From: JBFHIJ01 sp963678775
GTDB lineage: Bacteria > Bacteroidota > Ignavibacteria > Kapaibacteriales > UBA2268
Assembly: GCA_963678775.2 (NCBI GenBank)
Contig: CAXXGR010000008.1
Coordinates: 372,001 to 436,000, forward strand
Direction: 5' to 3'
Length of the DNA stretch: 64,000 nucleotides
A program made the translations under genes and the position numbers. Of the stretch, positions 16,789-26,186 are shown piece by piece. The notes below the pieces were generated by a model. It ran no database searches. It had not been told where the DNA came from and saw nothing but the letters and a program-made list of their open reading frames with translations. Position 1 is the stretch's first letter, and the number at the start of each line of letters is the position of its first letter.

Positions 16789-19005
16789 TTGTCTAAATCA
16801 AAGCATTTGGAAATATTGCAAACTGTCTTCGGCTATAAAGCTTTTAGAGAGCTGCAGGGCGAGGCTATATCAAATGTATTAGAGAAGAAAGATACTTTAG
16901 TCATTATGCCGACTGGTGGAGGCAAGTCTCTTTGCTATCAGATTCCTGCTTTGATTTTTGAGGGAGTTACTATTGTTATTTCCCCGCTTATTTCACTGAT
17001 GAAAGATCAGGTAGAGCAGCTTCACGAATATGGAATAGATGCTGTAGTTCTAAATAGTTCCATACCTAAGGAAGAGTATCGCTATAACTATGATCTTGTC
17101 CGAGACGGAAAAGTAAAGCTACTTTATCTTGCTCCAGAATCACTTTTCAGACCGCAAGTTATCGAACTGTTAGAGATGGTACAGGTGGACTGCATCACTG
17201 TTGATGAAGCACATTGCATTTCGGAATGGGGACATGACTTTCGACCTGAATATCGAGAGATTGCCAAAATAAGACAAAAATTGCCTGATGCAGCTTGCGT
17301 AGCTCTCACTGCTACCGCTACGCCAAAAGTAAGGCAGGACATTGTAAAAAATCTGAATTACAATAACCACAAATCTTTTATATCTTCTTTCAATCGTGAG
17401 AATCTTTTCCTTCAGGTGATAGAAAAGCATGATGCTTACAAGCAGCTAAAATCTTTTATAAATAGATTCCCCGGGCAGTCAGGTATTATCTATTGCTTCT
17501 CCAGAAAACAAACAGAGGAAATATCTGATAAATTGCAAAGAGACGGCTATTCTGTTTTGCCTTATCATGCCGGCTTGAACGAAAGAATACGCCATTCCAA
17601 TCAAGAGCGATTTATCAAAGATGATGTTAATATAGTTGTTGCCACTATCGCATTCGGGATGGGGATTAATAAGCCAAACGTCCGTTTTGTTGTTCACCAT
17701 GACTTACCTAAAAGTCTGGAGTCTTACTATCAGGAAATAGGCAGGGCAGGAAGAGACGGACTGCGAGCTAATTGCCTACTAATGTATAGCTATGCTGATA
17801 AATTTAAGATAGAATTCTTTATCAATCAGAAAGAAGAAAAAGAACAAAAAATAGCCAGAGCTCAGCTAAATAAAATTGTAAGTTTCTGCGAAGCTAATAA
17901 CTGCAGAAAAAGTTTTATCTTAAATTATTTTGGCGAAAATACAGAGGAGAGCAATTGCGGTATGTGCGATTGCTGTATCGAAGAAGATGAATCTATTATC
18001 GACCTCACCATACCTGCAAAAAAATTCCTTTCCTGCATATATAGAGTCGGTCAGAAACATGATTTAGATACCGTAATAGATACTTTGACCGGACAGATAA
18101 CGACTACTATTTATAAAAATGAATTGAATAAAGTATCAACTTACGGCATTGGTAAAGAGTACACGAAAGAGCAATGGCAGAAAGTAGTAGCTCAGTTTTG
18201 GGAACAAAACCTATATGAAGAACAGGAAGGCTTGCTTGCCATAAATGACAAATCAAAAGAAATATTCAAAAGCAAAATGCTTGTATTCGGCTATCTTTCA
18301 GGCAAAGCTAAACGCAAAATACCAGTTGCCAAATCTCACTCTCAAGAGCTATTTGAAGTGTTGCGTAGTGTTCGTAAATCATTAGCAGATAACAACAATC
18401 TACCACCTTATGCTATTTTTGGTGATAAAACTTTACTCGAATTTGCTAAATATTATACCATCAGTAAAGACGCTATGATGGCAGTTACCGGTGTCGGTAA
18501 GAAGAAATACCAAAAGTATTGCGGCATTTTCAGCAAACATATCAAAGAATACTGCATTAAAAAAAGCATAAAAGATGTGAATACTAATATTGATTTTAGT
18601 AATAATTACGCTCCAGCTAAACCCAAAGCCACAAAAAATGAAACCGGCAATACAACTAATGCAGGCACCAGTGGCAACACACGTGTAAATATTCAAAATG
18701 CTGTCAAAGCAAAAGAAAGTATCGACTCACTGATAGATTCATTAGAGTTAAAACCTGTTGCTTTATACCGCATTATTGAATACATGATAGATGAAGGGCA
18801 TCGCTTGCCCAGCTCCTATTTCAAAAAGCAAATCTTTATACCTAAATATCTAATGGAAGCAGCAACGGAAGCGTTCCACTCTATTGGTTTTGACAGAATC
18901 ACTCAAGTTTTTACTGAGATGGATAGCCAGCTATCCATGGATGAACTCTACAGGTTACGTTTATACCTAAAAGCGGTCTTACGAGAAAAAGAGAATTCAT
19001 ATTAA
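16789..19005 (+). CDS. recQ: ATP-dependent DNA helicase RecQ
   Basis: A 738-residue 3'-5' helicase for recombination repair. It begins with TTG (TTG-TCT-AAA); the next in-frame Met lies inside the helicase core, so the TTG start is needed. Motifs in order: FRELQGEAI, Walker A MPTGGGKSLCYQ, DEAHCISEWGHDFRPEY, the SAT-like LTATATP, QEIGRAGRDG, the zinc site (CEANNCRKSFIL...CGMCDCC), a winged-helix RQC region, and an HRDC domain near 520-600. After a low-complexity linker (about 610-640) there is an extra helical domain of about 90 residues, often seen in Bacteroidota RecQ. It stands alone. Confidence 0.95.
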   Translation: MSKSKHLEILQTVFGYKAFRELQGEAISNVLEKKDTLVIMPTGGGKSLCYQIPALIFEGVTIVISPLISLMKDQVEQLHEYGIDAVVLNSSIPKEEYRYNYDLVRDGKVKLLYLAPESLFRPQVIELLEMVQVDCITVDEAHCISEWGHDFRPEYREIAKIRQKLPDAACVALTATATPKVRQDIVKNLNYNNHKSFISSFNRENLFLQVIEKHDAYKQLKSFINRFPGQSGIIYCFSRKQTEEISDKLQRDGYSVLPYHAGLNERIRHSNQERFIKDDVNIVVATIAFGMGINKPNVRFVVHHDLPKSLESYYQEIGRAGRDGLRANCLLMYSYADKFKIEFFINQKEEKEQKIARAQLNKIVSFCEANNCRKSFILNYFGENTEESNCGMCDCCIEEDESIIDLTIPAKKFLSCIYRVGQKHDLDTVIDTLTGQITTTIYKNELNKVSTYGIGKEYTKEQWQKVVAQFWEQNLYEEQEGLLAINDKSKEIFKSKMLVFGYLSGKAKRKIPVAKSHSQELFEVLRSVRKSLADNNNLPPYAIFGDKTLLEFAKYYTISKDAMMAVTGVGKKKYQKYCGIFSKHIKEYCIKKSIKDVNTNIDFSNNYAPAKPKATKNETGNTTNAGTSGNTRVNIQNAVKAKESIDSLIDSLELKPVALYRIIEYMIDEGHRLPSSYFKKQIFIPKYLMEAATEAFHSIGFDRITQVFTEMDSQLSMDELYRLRLYLKAVLREKENSY

Positions 19006-19118
19006 TTCAATTTATCTTACTTTGCTACAAGCGCCTTAATCTGACCTCCAGTCTTAATAACACTTAGATCTATCAATCATTAGCTATATACAACTAAGAC
19101 ACTCTGTAATGATACCCC

Positions 19119-19541
19119 CTACTCCGCAAACTCAAACTTAAAGTTTATATCTACCTCAGGAGCTAAGCTTTTAGATACCGGGCAGGTTTTTACCACATTT
19201 GAGAGTAGTTGGAAATCTTTGTCATTTAATTTATGTGGGAAGCGGATTACTATGTCAAACTTCCCTATGCGGCGTGTTGGTTCCGAAATCATTTCTTTAA
19301 CGACTGATACTTTCATGCCTTTGATATCAATGCCTTTTGCTTCTGCTTTTATTCCCATTATAGTTGAGATACAAGCAGCAATGGATGCACCGGCAAGATC
19401 AGTTGGGGAAATATATCTGGCTTGCCCGTTGTTATCCAAAGGTGCATCTGTAAAAAAAGAATTCCCGGATGGCACATGAGTTACTTGGCAGCTTAAATCA
19501 CCAAGATAATCTACATCTATTTGAACAGTATGTTTACCCAT
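19119..19541 (-). CDS. OsmC family protein
   Basis: 140 residues of the OsmC/Ohr fold with both redox cysteines: one in AGASIAACISTIMG and one in VVKTCPVSKSL. OsmC-type proteins reduce organic peroxides with these two thiols in the cytoplasm. The closest style is the YhfA-like subgroup rather than classical Ohr. It is last in a same-strand run (glyS to here), 12 bases after the metallo-beta-lactamase gene, so it is probably co-transcribed. Confidence 0.9.
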   Translation of the reverse strand: MGKHTVQIDVDYLGDLSCQVTHVPSGNSFFTDAPLDNNGQARYISPTDLAGASIAACISTIMGIKAEAKGIDIKGMKVSVVKEMISEPTRRIGKFDIVIRFPHKLNDKDFQLLSNVVKTCPVSKSLAPEVDINFKFEFAE

Positions 19542-19553
19542 CTTTTTAGTCTC

Positions 19554-20342
19554 CTATATATTAATAACCAAACCATCGTAGGATAGATTTCTGCCCTCAG
19601 GGAGGTACCGTTCAACTTCGCTATGCTTGATTTGGTGCGCTATGTGCGTAAAATATGTTTGCTTTATGTCAAGTTCATCTGCTAGTTCTAATGACTCACT
19701 CAAGCTGAAATGAGTTTCGTGTTTTTCATATCTAAGAGCATCAATAATTAGTATTTCTTTACCTCGGAGCAGCTCCTTTGACTCTGCAGGTATAAAATTG
19801 GTGTCAGTGCAGTAAGCAAAGTTTTTAATAATAAACCCTATTACTTCTAATTTACCATGCTGCAGACTTACAGGTAGAAATTCTATATCACCAATTTTAA
19901 ATTTGGAATATGCTTCTATAATATTAACATCAAATAGAGGAACCCCGCCTCCTATTTGTTCAGGCACTTCAAATGCATAAACAAATACTCGTTTTAGCTC
20001 TTTTAACGTCTTCTGAGTGATGTATACGGGTATCGATGCCTTATGGATAAAGTTATATGCCCGAATATCGTCAAAGCCACTAATGTGGTCAAAATGATGA
20101 TGCGTAAATATCACGGCATCTAATTTTTTGACTTTATGCTTTAGCATCTGGGCTCTGAAATCAGAGGATGTGTCTATTAAAACAGTGGTAGTTTCTGATT
20201 CAATTAATAGGGAACTTCTCAAACGAACATCCCGAGGATCGTCAGATGTGCAAGTAGGGCACTCACAGCCAATAGTTGGCACTCCCATAGAAGTGCCACT
20301 GCCGAGTACTGTAATTTTTATTTTAGAGGTGCTTGTGGGCAT
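19554..20342 (-). CDS. MBL-fold hydrolase, PhnP-like
   Basis: 262-residue metallo-beta-lactamase-fold enzyme. It starts with ITVLGSGTSMGVPTIGC, followed by a CECPTC zinc-binding knuckle typical of PhnP-like phosphodiesterases, then FTHHHFDHISG (the HxHxDH metal site) and a late YFTHIAHQI. The likely activity is hydrolysis of a cyclic phosphate or another small phosphodiester; the true substrate is unknown. Its ATG lies 20 bases inside the 3' end of lipA, indicating translational coupling. This pairing with lipA is a common FCB-group arrangement, as far as I recall. Confidence 0.9.
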   Translation of the reverse strand: MPTSTSKIKITVLGSGTSMGVPTIGCECPTCTSDDPRDVRLRSSLLIESETTTVLIDTSSDFRAQMLKHKVKKLDAVIFTHHHFDHISGFDDIRAYNFIHKASIPVYITQKTLKELKRVFVYAFEVPEQIGGGVPLFDVNIIEAYSKFKIGDIEFLPVSLQHGKLEVIGFIIKNFAYCTDTNFIPAESKELLRGKEILIIDALRYEKHETHFSLSESLELADELDIKQTYFTHIAHQIKHSEVERYLPEGRNLSYDGLVINI

Positions 20343-21189
20343 GGTAGGAACTCCTCACCAATGGAGCAGATTCTACGTAATCGAACCCCATTTCCAAACC
20401 AATTTGTTTATATTCGTCAAAGCGACGCAAAGATACATACTCCTCCACCGGAAGATGCTCTTTTGTTGGCTGTAAATACTGACCAATGGTCATAATATCT
20501 ACATTCGCATTTCTTATTTGCTTCATTACTTCGATAACTTCTTCCTTAGTCTCACCAAGTCCGACCATAATGCCGGTTTTGGTGCGAAAGCCTTTCTCTT
20601 TAGCCCATCTCAACACATCAAGCGACTGCTGGAAATCTGCTTTGGGGCGAACCTTAGAGTAAAGTCGAGGGACAGTTTCTACGTTATGGTTAAGCACGTC
20701 CGGACCAGCTTCTAACACTGTATAAAGAGCCTGCTTATCTCCCTGAAAATCCGGAATAAGAACTTCCATCGTAATTTCAGGATTAAGCTCTTTAGTTTTA
20801 GATATAACTTTAGCCCAGTGCTCAGCGCCTCCGTCTTGGAGATCGTCTCTGGTAACTGACGTAATAACCACATGCTTAAGCCCCATAGACTTAACTGTCT
20901 CTGCCAGATTATCAGGTTCATTTTCATTAGGGAATAAAGATTTGCCGGTTTTAACTGCACAGAATCTGCATGCTCTGTTACAAATGTCACCTAAGATTAG
21001 GAATGTAGCTGTTTTGGCAGCCCAACATTCAGATAGATTAGGGCACTTTGCCTCCTGGCATACAGTGTGGAGTTTGTGACCACTCATCAGGGTTTTGATT
21101 TCTTTGTAGTTCTCACCTGCAGGCGGTTTTATCTTTAACCAAGAAGGCCGACTTTGTCTTGCCGGCCTTTCATGTTGAACATTGCTCAT
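20323..21189 (-). CDS. lipA: Lipoyl synthase
   Basis: 288-residue radical SAM enzyme that inserts two sulfur atoms into protein-bound octanoyl groups. Both iron-sulfur sites are present: the auxiliary-cluster motif C44-x4-C49-x5-C55 (CQEAKCPNLSEC) and the radical SAM motif C70-x3-C74-x2-C77 (CNRACRFC). The C-terminal RSSYHA gives the conserved Arg-Ser-Ser that closes the auxiliary cluster. It starts nine bases after rpoD ends and overlaps the next gene. Confidence 0.97.
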   Translation of the reverse strand: MSNVQHERPARQSRPSWLKIKPPAGENYKEIKTLMSGHKLHTVCQEAKCPNLSECWAAKTATFLILGDICNRACRFCAVKTGKSLFPNENEPDNLAETVKSMGLKHVVITSVTRDDLQDGGAEHWAKVISKTKELNPEITMEVLIPDFQGDKQALYTVLEAGPDVLNHNVETVPRLYSKVRPKADFQQSLDVLRWAKEKGFRTKTGIMVGLGETKEEVIEVMKQIRNANVDIMTIGQYLQPTKEHLPVEEYVSLRRFDEYKQIGLEMGFDYVESAPLVRSSYHAHKHL

Positions 21190-21198
21190 GTAATATTT

Positions 21199-22059
21199 TT
21201 ATCCCAGATATGCTCTTAAAGTTTTTGACCTTGAAGCATGGCGCAATCTTCTGATTGCCTTTTCTTTAATCTGTCTTACTCGTTCGCGAGTAAGTCCAAA
21301 TTTCTCACCAATTTCTTCCAAAGTTAAGCACTGATCTTCTAAGCCGAAATACAACTTAATGACTTCACTTTCTCTTGTAGAAAGCGTTGTCAGTACTTGC
21401 TGCACTTCTCTCTTCAAAGATTCACGTATTAGCTCGGAATCGGGAGGTGGCTGCTGTTCATTAGGGAGCACGTCGAGCAAACGGTTGTCTTCACCTTGCA
21501 CGAAAGGAGCATCCACAGATAGATGTCGGCCTGAAATTTTGATAGTTTCAGCAATTTCGGAAACACTCATGTTAAGCTCTTCTGCAAGCTCAGCCGCAGT
21601 AGGCTCTCTTTCGAATTCCTGTTCCAATTCGCTAAACTTCTTACCAATTTTGTTCAAAGCGCCAACTCTATTCAGAGGAAGTCTGACGATACGAGATTGC
21701 TCAGCTAATGCTTGCAAAATAGACTGTCTAATCCACCAAACAGCGTAAGAAATAAATTTAAACCCACGAGTCTCATCAAACCTTTTCGCAGCTTTGATAA
21801 GCCCTAAGTTCCCTTCATTGATTAAATCACCAAGGGATAGACCTTGATTTTGATATTGTTTCGCAACCGAAACTACAAATCGTAAGTTGGCTTTCACAAG
21901 CCTTTCAAGTGCTCTTTTACCTTCGTAACCGCCTTTTTTAATTAATTGGGCTAACTCGATCTCGTCTTCGGGATGTAGGAGTTCTACCCTTCCAATTTCC
22001 TGAAGGTATTTGTCAAGAGACTGACTCTCGCGATTCGTATATTGTTTTGTTATCCGCAT
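21199..22059 (-). CDS. rpoD: Primary RNA polymerase sigma factor (RpoD/SigA type)
   Basis: 286 residues counted from MRITKQYTNRESQSLDKYLQ, the typical FCB-group start; an upstream in-frame start would add 21 atypical hydrophobic residues, so I reject it. Region 1.2 is followed by region 2 (DLINEGNLGLIKAAKRFDETRGFKF, YAVWWIRQSI), region 3, and region 4 (LTLEEIGEKFGLTRERVRQIKEKAIRRLR). There is no region 1.1, as usual for primary sigma factors of this group. No Shine-Dalgarno is seen, also common there. It sits between the S41 protease and lipA genes. Confidence 0.95.
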   Translation of the reverse strand: MRITKQYTNRESQSLDKYLQEIGRVELLHPEDEIELAQLIKKGGYEGKRALERLVKANLRFVVSVAKQYQNQGLSLGDLINEGNLGLIKAAKRFDETRGFKFISYAVWWIRQSILQALAEQSRIVRLPLNRVGALNKIGKKFSELEQEFEREPTAAELAEELNMSVSEIAETIKISGRHLSVDAPFVQGEDNRLLDVLPNEQQPPPDSELIRESLKREVQQVLTTLSTRESEVIKLYFGLEDQCLTLEEIGEKFGLTRERVRQIKEKAIRRLRHASRSKTLRAYLG

Positions 22060-22175
22060 AGATAAACCAATGTATATAACTTTATTGTATAAATAAGTCA
22101 ATATAATAACGATACAAGCCAAAATATATTAGCTTATATCGTCGCAAATATAATATCTTTTTAGCACTTAACCGC

Positions 22176-23780
22176 TTAATGTCTGTTAATGCTATCTTTA
22201 GAATGATTTAAAAGCAAATGTTTGTAAGTTTCCTCACTAAGTAAGGACAATGCAAAGTCTAATTCTTTATCATCTTGAATTATAAGATGTTTATACTTCT
22301 CATCAGAAGTTTCTCGCTTTGCTTTTTCGATGGCAATTCTGGATAAAATATCTTCTTTTGAAGTTGCAATTATTTGTTTTATACTTTTCCACAAATTATC
22401 AGTTAGTATGTTCGGATCTATACCGTAGTCTTCAAAAGAGGATTTCAATTTATTCGATTCTTTTGCCAAAAAGAAGTTATTGTACTTCTCTGTTTTGTCT
22501 AACCACTCAATAAAAGTATTAATATCTATATTAGTAATACGATTATTTTCCAAATAGTTTACAAATTCAAAAATTAAACTGGAAGCGACAGCATCTTCTA
22601 CTATATATTCAAATTTATAATCTGAGTATGATGTATCGGGGGATATTCCGTCTGATTCCAGTACGGGTCTGCCACCATCCGTGTAAAAAATACTGTCTTT
22701 ATGAATCACATTTTCAACGTGCTTGCCACCAAAACCAGACTTCTGAATGCACCTGCCGGATGGCGTAAAGTATCTTGCAGTAGTTATCTTCATTTCTGCT
22801 TTATTTGGCAAAGTTATTACCGACTGCACTAAACCTTTACCAAATGACTTTCTACCGAGGATAACTCCTCTGTCATGGTCTTGAATTGCTCCCGCGAGCA
22901 CTTCGCTGGCACTTGCAGAACCTTCGTCTATAAGCACTGCCAGTGGCAGATTGGGATATTCAGGGGTATCCATAACTCTATATTCTCTGTTGGAGCGTGC
23001 AGCATAGCCTTTCGTCTTGACTATTACATCTCCCCGAGGCAGAAACATCTCGCATATATTGATTGCCGCACTGAGCAAACCACCCGGATTGCCACGTAAA
23101 TCCAACACCAAGCCATTCAAATCTGCTTTAGAGGAGAGTTCTCTCAATGCAGTCTTAAATTCGATCAATGACTGGGATGTGAACCGAGTCAATTTAATAT
23201 AAGCTACATCCCCTTTCAGCAAATCATAAAAATCTATATTCGGCACTGTGATAACATTTCTGGTAAGGAGTAAGTCTAATGTATCTTTTGCTGCTAACTT
23301 CCAGACTCTAAATGTGGATTGAGAACCTGCCTCTCCCCTTGTATATTGCTTCAAATCACCAGCCTTCAAATTAATGACCCGATTTGTATCGATACTTAAA
23401 ATTCGGTCACCGGGCTTTATGCCGGAATTAAAAGCAGAATAACCATGAACTACATCTGTTATAGTCAGCATACTGTCTATAGTTTTTACAGAAAAACCAA
23501 AACCTACATAAGTACCATGAGTCAGAAATTCAATATTATCCAAATCTTCGTTATCATAGTATTCTGTATACTTATCCAAACCCGAAGTAATACCATCTAC
23601 GGCATCTTTAAGCAGCAAATCAGGGTCGGTTTTTACAACATAGTTCGCTGATACTGCCTCAAACACAGCAGAGAATGAATCGAATGCTTCGTTTATTTTT
23701 AGATAATACAAATCTGCTGCACCCATGAAGAGTACAGCAGTTATTGTAATAAGCATTATTTTAAGCTTTGAGCTTTTCAT
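22176..23780 (-). CDS. S41 family C-terminal processing protease
   Basis: 534 residues: an N-terminal signal anchor (IMLITITAVLFMGAADLYYL), a helical cap, a PDZ domain (about 80-165, GYSAFNSGIKPGDRILSID), then the S41 serine protease core with LDLRGNPGGLL, the nucleophile Ser in DEGSASASE and the general-base Lys in GRKSFGKGLVQ. A C-terminal helical extension of about 150 residues follows. It is expected to be periplasmic, trimming or degrading envelope proteins by recognising their C-terminus. It starts 13 bases after glyS, an operon-like arrangement. Confidence 0.94.
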   Translation of the reverse strand: MKSSKLKIMLITITAVLFMGAADLYYLKINEAFDSFSAVFEAVSANYVVKTDPDLLLKDAVDGITSGLDKYTEYYDNEDLDNIEFLTHGTYVGFGFSVKTIDSMLTITDVVHGYSAFNSGIKPGDRILSIDTNRVINLKAGDLKQYTRGEAGSQSTFRVWKLAAKDTLDLLLTRNVITVPNIDFYDLLKGDVAYIKLTRFTSQSLIEFKTALRELSSKADLNGLVLDLRGNPGGLLSAAINICEMFLPRGDVIVKTKGYAARSNREYRVMDTPEYPNLPLAVLIDEGSASASEVLAGAIQDHDRGVILGRKSFGKGLVQSVITLPNKAEMKITTARYFTPSGRCIQKSGFGGKHVENVIHKDSIFYTDGGRPVLESDGISPDTSYSDYKFEYIVEDAVASSLIFEFVNYLENNRITNIDINTFIEWLDKTEKYNNFFLAKESNKLKSSFEDYGIDPNILTDNLWKSIKQIIATSKEDILSRIAIEKAKRETSDEKYKHLIIQDDKELDFALSLLSEETYKHLLLNHSKDSINRH

Positions 23781-23793
23781 ATATGTCTTTAGT

Positions 23794-25215
23794 TTATTTT
23801 GTCATTTTATCAAACAAGTAAGTTTTAAGTTTGTCAACTGAAACTCTTTCTTGCACCATTGTGTCTCTTTCTCTTACTGTAACTGTATCGTCTTCCAAAG
23901 TCTGACCATCTACAGTAACGCAGAACGGAGTACCTATTTCATCCTGACGGCGGTATCTTCTGCCTATTGCACCACTTGTGTCGTACTGAGCTTTGAAGTG
24001 CTGCTGCAAATCTTTGTAAATCGGATGCGCTTTTTCAGGCATTCCGTCTTTGTTTACAAGTGGAAATACTGCTACGGTAACAGGTGCTAATTTTGGATGG
24101 AATCGAAGAACTGTTCTTACTTCTTCTTTTCCTTTTTCGTTAGTTACTGTTTCTTCTTCATAAGCATTGCATAGGAATGCCATCAATCCACGAGAAACAC
24201 CACCAGACGTTTCTACTACATACGGAATAAATCTGTCTTTGTTCACAGTGTCAACATATTCCATTTTTTTGTTGGAGTGTTCGAAGTGAGAACGTAAGTC
24301 AAAATCTGTGCGAGAGTGAATACCTTCAATTTCACCCCAGCCAAATGGGAACTCAAATTCAATATCCGTAGCTTTATTTGCATAGTGAGCTAATTTGTCA
24401 TGATCTTTCCATCTCATTTTTTCCGGTCTCATGCCAAGTGAAAGGTACCAGTTCCATCTTCTTTCTTTCCAGTAGTCAAACCATTCGAACTCTGTTCCCG
24501 GTTTGCAGAAATATTGCATTTCCATTTGTTCAAATTCGCGAGTACGGAATAAAAAGTTTTTAGTGTTGATTTCATTACGGAAAGCTTTACCAATCTGAGC
24601 AATACCAAAAGGCACTTTCTGGCGAGCAGTTTCCATTACATTTTTGAAGTTTACAAAGATACCTTGAGCAGATTCAGGTCTTAGAAAAACAGTAGAGCCT
24701 GTATCTTCTACAGGACCAACAAATGTTTTGAACATAAGATTGAAGTTTCTTACTTCTGTCCAGTCCATAGTGCCTGAAATAGGATCTTTGATTTCATATT
24801 TCATTATGATATCATGATAGTCAGAGTTTTCTTCGCATTTTGCAAGCGCTGCTTCTATTTCATCAGCGAGATCTGTTTTCTTTTTCTTGCGCATTTTTTG
24901 GATAAATTCTTCAATCAGGTTATCTGCTCTGTGACGAGACTTACTTGTTTTATTATCTATCATTGGGTCAGAAAACTGCTTAGTGTGTCCGGAAGCTTCC
25001 CACGTGCGTGGGTGCATCAATATAGAAGCATCAAGACCTTCCACATCATCTCTAAAAGTCATCGCTTTCCACCACGAATCTTTCAAGTTTAGTAAGAGCT
25101 CAACACCTAATGGACCGTAATCCCAGCAACCATTCAAACCACCGTAAATTTCAGAAGACTGAAATACAAATCCTCTCCTTTTAGCCAAAGAGATTATAGT
25201 ATCTAATTTGTACAT
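23794..25215 (-). CDS. glyQS: Glycyl-tRNA synthetase, homodimeric type
   Basis: 473-residue class II synthetase of the alpha2 kind. It begins LDTIISLAKRRGFVFQSSEIYGG and has YGPLG (motif 1 region), FRNEI followed by RTREFEQMEMQYF (motif 2), ETSGGVSRGLMAFL (motif 3) and an anticodon-binding domain at the C-terminus (LAPVTVAVFPL...). Full length. It charges tRNA-Gly. First gene of the run that continues through the S41 protease and rpoD. Confidence 0.96.
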   Translation of the reverse strand: MYKLDTIISLAKRRGFVFQSSEIYGGLNGCWDYGPLGVELLLNLKDSWWKAMTFRDDVEGLDASILMHPRTWEASGHTKQFSDPMIDNKTSKSRHRADNLIEEFIQKMRKKKKTDLADEIEAALAKCEENSDYHDIIMKYEIKDPISGTMDWTEVRNFNLMFKTFVGPVEDTGSTVFLRPESAQGIFVNFKNVMETARQKVPFGIAQIGKAFRNEINTKNFLFRTREFEQMEMQYFCKPGTEFEWFDYWKERRWNWYLSLGMRPEKMRWKDHDKLAHYANKATDIEFEFPFGWGEIEGIHSRTDFDLRSHFEHSNKKMEYVDTVNKDRFIPYVVETSGGVSRGLMAFLCNAYEEETVTNEKGKEEVRTVLRFHPKLAPVTVAVFPLVNKDGMPEKAHPIYKDLQQHFKAQYDTSGAIGRRYRRQDEIGTPFCVTVDGQTLEDDTVTVRERDTMVQERVSVDKLKTYLFDKMTK

Positions 25216-25303
25216 TTACTTAATCCTTATATATAAATATTTGATTTCGCACTTCGCCATAGTACAAATTTATAAGAATGGTGCTAAAATGCCTAATCTT
25301 TTG

Positions 25304-25951
25304 CTAAGTTAAGGAAAAATAGTCTCTATTCGAATCATTAAATATCTGTACTACCCCGGCTCGAACTAACCTTATCAGCAGACGCGAAGCACGTCTCTCT
25401 GATATATTAACGAGCCTTGCAAAGTCTTTGACAGTCGCTTTCTCATTCTTTTCTAAAAAGCGGAAAAGCCTTCTCTCTTTATCACCTATGCTTAAAGTCA
25501 GAGGAGTATTATTAGAGCGATATGTCATTAGACGATACATTTCGCGACTGGCTATTACTGATTTTTCTCCTATTCTGATATAGGAGCGTTTGAGAGTTTT
25601 ATTGTTTTTAGTATCAAAAAAATCTATATGGTGAGGTTTTTGAGTACTTTCCGGGATATATACAGCAACGACATCTTTTCTTTTTACTTGGATAACTTCT
25701 ATTTCGTAGGCGACCGGAGGATCTATAAAAAACTCGCAGCTTGTCTCGATTAAACTAATTTCTGCTTTCTCGCTGTGCACTCCGACTATTTTTTTATCAT
25801 CATCTACGCCAACTAAAAGCCATCCACCTTTTGTATTCGCCAGTGCAGATATTTCCTTGGCAAATTTCTCCGGAGTTGTTACCTTTCGTTTAAATTCGAG
25901 AGTAGTAGATTCGCCTTTTGAAATGAGTTCTTTTAGCTTTTGGGGTGCCAT
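25304..25951 (-). CDS. AlbA_2/Schlafen-like domain protein with winged helix
   Basis: 215 residues. The first about 120 form an AlbA_2 (divergent AAA-4, Schlafen-like) domain: ESTTLEFKRKVTTPEKFAKEISALANTKGGWLLVGVDDD, with the usual glutamate, FAN/LAN and GG-G features. The C-terminal 70 residues look like a winged-helix DNA-binding domain (KATVKDFARLVNISERRASRLLIRLVRAGVVQ). Such proteins are usually called transcriptional regulators, but the biochemical role of the AlbA_2 part is uncertain. It stands between glyS and the SPFH operon terminator, apparently as a single gene. Confidence 0.85.
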   Translation of the reverse strand: MAPQKLKELISKGESTTLEFKRKVTTPEKFAKEISALANTKGGWLLVGVDDDKKIVGVHSEKAEISLIETSCEFFIDPPVAYEIEVIQVKRKDVVAVYIPESTQKPHHIDFFDTKNNKTLKRSYIRIGEKSVIASREMYRLMTYRSNNTPLTLSIGDKERRLFRFLEKNEKATVKDFARLVNISERRASRLLIRLVRAGVVQIFNDSNRDYFSLT

Positions 25952-26127
25952 GATTTTACTCTCATTGTTGTGGGACTACTAATAAAGACGAGATTCTATT
26001 TCCAAGGTTGCATTAGAAAATATAAAAAAAGGAATAAAAGAAAAAATGAATATGTATTAAACAACTTCACAATAATCTAACCTTAATTGATTCCAAACCA
26101 TACTAACTTACTATATATCAGTAAAAT

Positions 26128-26152
26128 AAAAAAAGACAGGATTACTCCTGCC
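26128..26152 (-). terminator. Terminator of the radical SAM / Cys-tail / SPFH group
   Basis: On the minus strand GGCAGGA/TCCTGTC (26146-26152 with 26135-26141) forms a stem with loop GTAA and one G-U pair, followed by seven U. It lies 35 bases after the SPFH stop codon. Confidence 0.85.
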
Positions 26153-26186
26153 TTTATGAATCACACAAATATGTGGAATACTTTTT